Origin: Tipula vernalis | Taxonomy: Eukaryota; Arthropoda; Insecta; Diptera; Tipulidae | Length of the DNA stretch: 64,000 bases | Assembly (NCBI GenBank): GCA_958295665.1 | Contig: OY282558.1 | Coordinates: 67,568,789-67,632,788, forward strand | Direction of reading: 5' to 3' | In this document: one piece after another, positions 63,857 to 64,000 of the stretch | How positions within the stretch are numbered: position 1 is the stretch's first letter | How the letters are laid out: each line of letters begins with the position of its first letter | Made by a program: the position numbers and the translations under genes | Notes under the pieces: model-generated | The model's database searches: none | The model's input: the letters and a program-made list of their open reading frames with translations, nothing else | What the model was told of the DNA's origin: nothing

Positions 63857-64000
63857 AACCATAATCGGAGCACAGTTGCAGATTTTGGGTTTTTGTGGCT
63901 CAGAATCTGCTGAATTATAGTAAGGTGATTTTCAAGAAAATCGAAATTTCTATGAAACGTCTAGAAATAGTGAATCAATCTAAATGCGCTATGGCACAAT
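63857..64000. repeat. Partial monomer cut by the window end
   Basis: First 144 of 182 bases of an X monomer, T119 A135, with C116G at 63972 (read gtgaatc), a change shared with 62153 and 63427. The array clearly continues beyond the window on both sides, since the first base is also inside the repeat. Confidence 0.97.

Larger units (their letters stand above)
1..64000. repeat. 182-bp satellite DNA array filling the whole window
   Basis: The sequence repeats head to tail with a 182-bp period from first to last base. I followed the monomer start (aacca[c/t]aatcgg) through the window: 1, 183, 365 and so on, with phase shifts only at 25845, 32214, 33123, 40207, 42754, 42935, 45846, 46027, 46390, 47481, 47662, 48935, 61130, 61311 and 63676. 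This gives 351 complete copies and one partial copy. Two extreme haplotypes (X gtA3 and Y taG1) differ at seven sites, about 4%, so copies are roughly 96-100% identical. All copies lie in the same orientation. There is no spacer, transposon, gene or RNA gene. Long homogeneous arrays of this kind are known from eukaryotic centromeric, pericentromeric and subtelomeric heterochromatin; which applies here cannot be told from the sequence. Confidence 0.99.
57308..64000. repeat. Domain 7b: irregular right end with more private mutations
   Basis: Thirty-six complete monomers and one partial, with no stable rhythm. Private or low-copy changes are dense: 57378, 57591, 57661, 58470, 60231, 60260, 60615, 61160, 62058, 62153, 62266, 63427, 63437 and 63972. 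C6/A13/A33 chimeras occur at 57672 and 58764, each three monomers after or one after an X copy and each followed by Y ttG1 then X gtG1, which indicates a short local duplication. Paired 181-bp monomers are at 61130/61311 and a single one at 63676. The pattern fits a less homogenised part of the array. Confidence 0.82.

Noticed and set aside
1..64000. CRISPR array
   Set aside because: There is no alternation of short repeats with unique spacers; the full 182-bp unit repeats with about 96-100% identity.
1..64000. Telomeric or interstitial telomere repeats
   Set aside because: No run of TTAGGG, TTTAGGG or TTAGG units is present; GGGTTTTTG in X monomers is a single-copy feature of the monomer.
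1..64000. Bacterial or phage accessory region
   Set aside because: There are no genes, ribosome binding sites or operons, and 64 kb of 182-bp tandem repeats is not a known prokaryotic arrangement.

Overview
The whole 64 kb window is one uninterrupted tandem array of a single satellite DNA family. The monomer is 182 bp, about 38% GC, in head-to-tail orientation. Phased from the base at position 1, I count 351 complete monomers (1-63856) plus a 144-bp partial copy at 63857-64000. All complete copies are 182 bp except thirteen of 181 bp, one of 168 bp (33123) and one of 183 bp (48935); these lengths sum exactly to 63,856 bp. I find no protein-coding gene, RNA gene, transposon insertion, inversion or unique-sequence spacer. 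Such an array points to a eukaryotic nuclear genome and constitutive heterochromatin (centromeric, pericentromeric or subtelomeric). The sequence alone does not identify the species or chromosomal site, and I do not recognise the monomer as a named family.

Most variation comes from a few two-state sites (monomer positions 6, 13, 33, 104, 119, 135, 158, 176, 179). Two frequent 5' haplotypes are X (T6, A13, G33) and Y (C6, G13, A33). The 3' haplotypes combine G/T119, T/A135, G/A158 and the tail (T or C at 176, C or A at 179). In shorthand, 'Y taG1' means Y 5' end, T119, A135, G158, tail tatcc; tail 2 is tatac and tail 3 is catcc. Xc is X with C104, and X' is X with T17. Order in the array is not random and forms several higher-order-repeat (HOR) domains.

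Layout: 1-6188 is a mixed X/X'/Y domain. 6189-11284 is seven tandem 728-bp tetramers, the most homogeneous part. 11285-33290 is built of 5- to 13-monomer blocks mostly headed by Xc monomers, with 3.3-kb duplications about 6.4 and 7.1 kb apart. 33291-38386 is again mixed X/X'/Y and shares rare markers with the left end. 38387-49117 is a patchwork rich in 181-bp monomers, with a 3.09-kb-spaced duplication. 49118-53849 has regular 364-bp X/Y dimers followed by two 1274-bp heptamers. 53850-64000 starts dimeric and becomes increasingly irregular, with more private mutations toward the right end.

The array appears to evolve by unequal exchange and conversion at several scales (monomer, dimer, tetramer, heptamer, 18-mer). 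Monomer positions 34-103 carry no common variant. That segment holds a 7-bp-arm inverted repeat, an 8-bp palindrome and closely spaced A/T tracts, and is the best candidate for a protein-binding or nucleosome-positioning element. All haplotype calls were made by eye; a full alignment would refine the counts.
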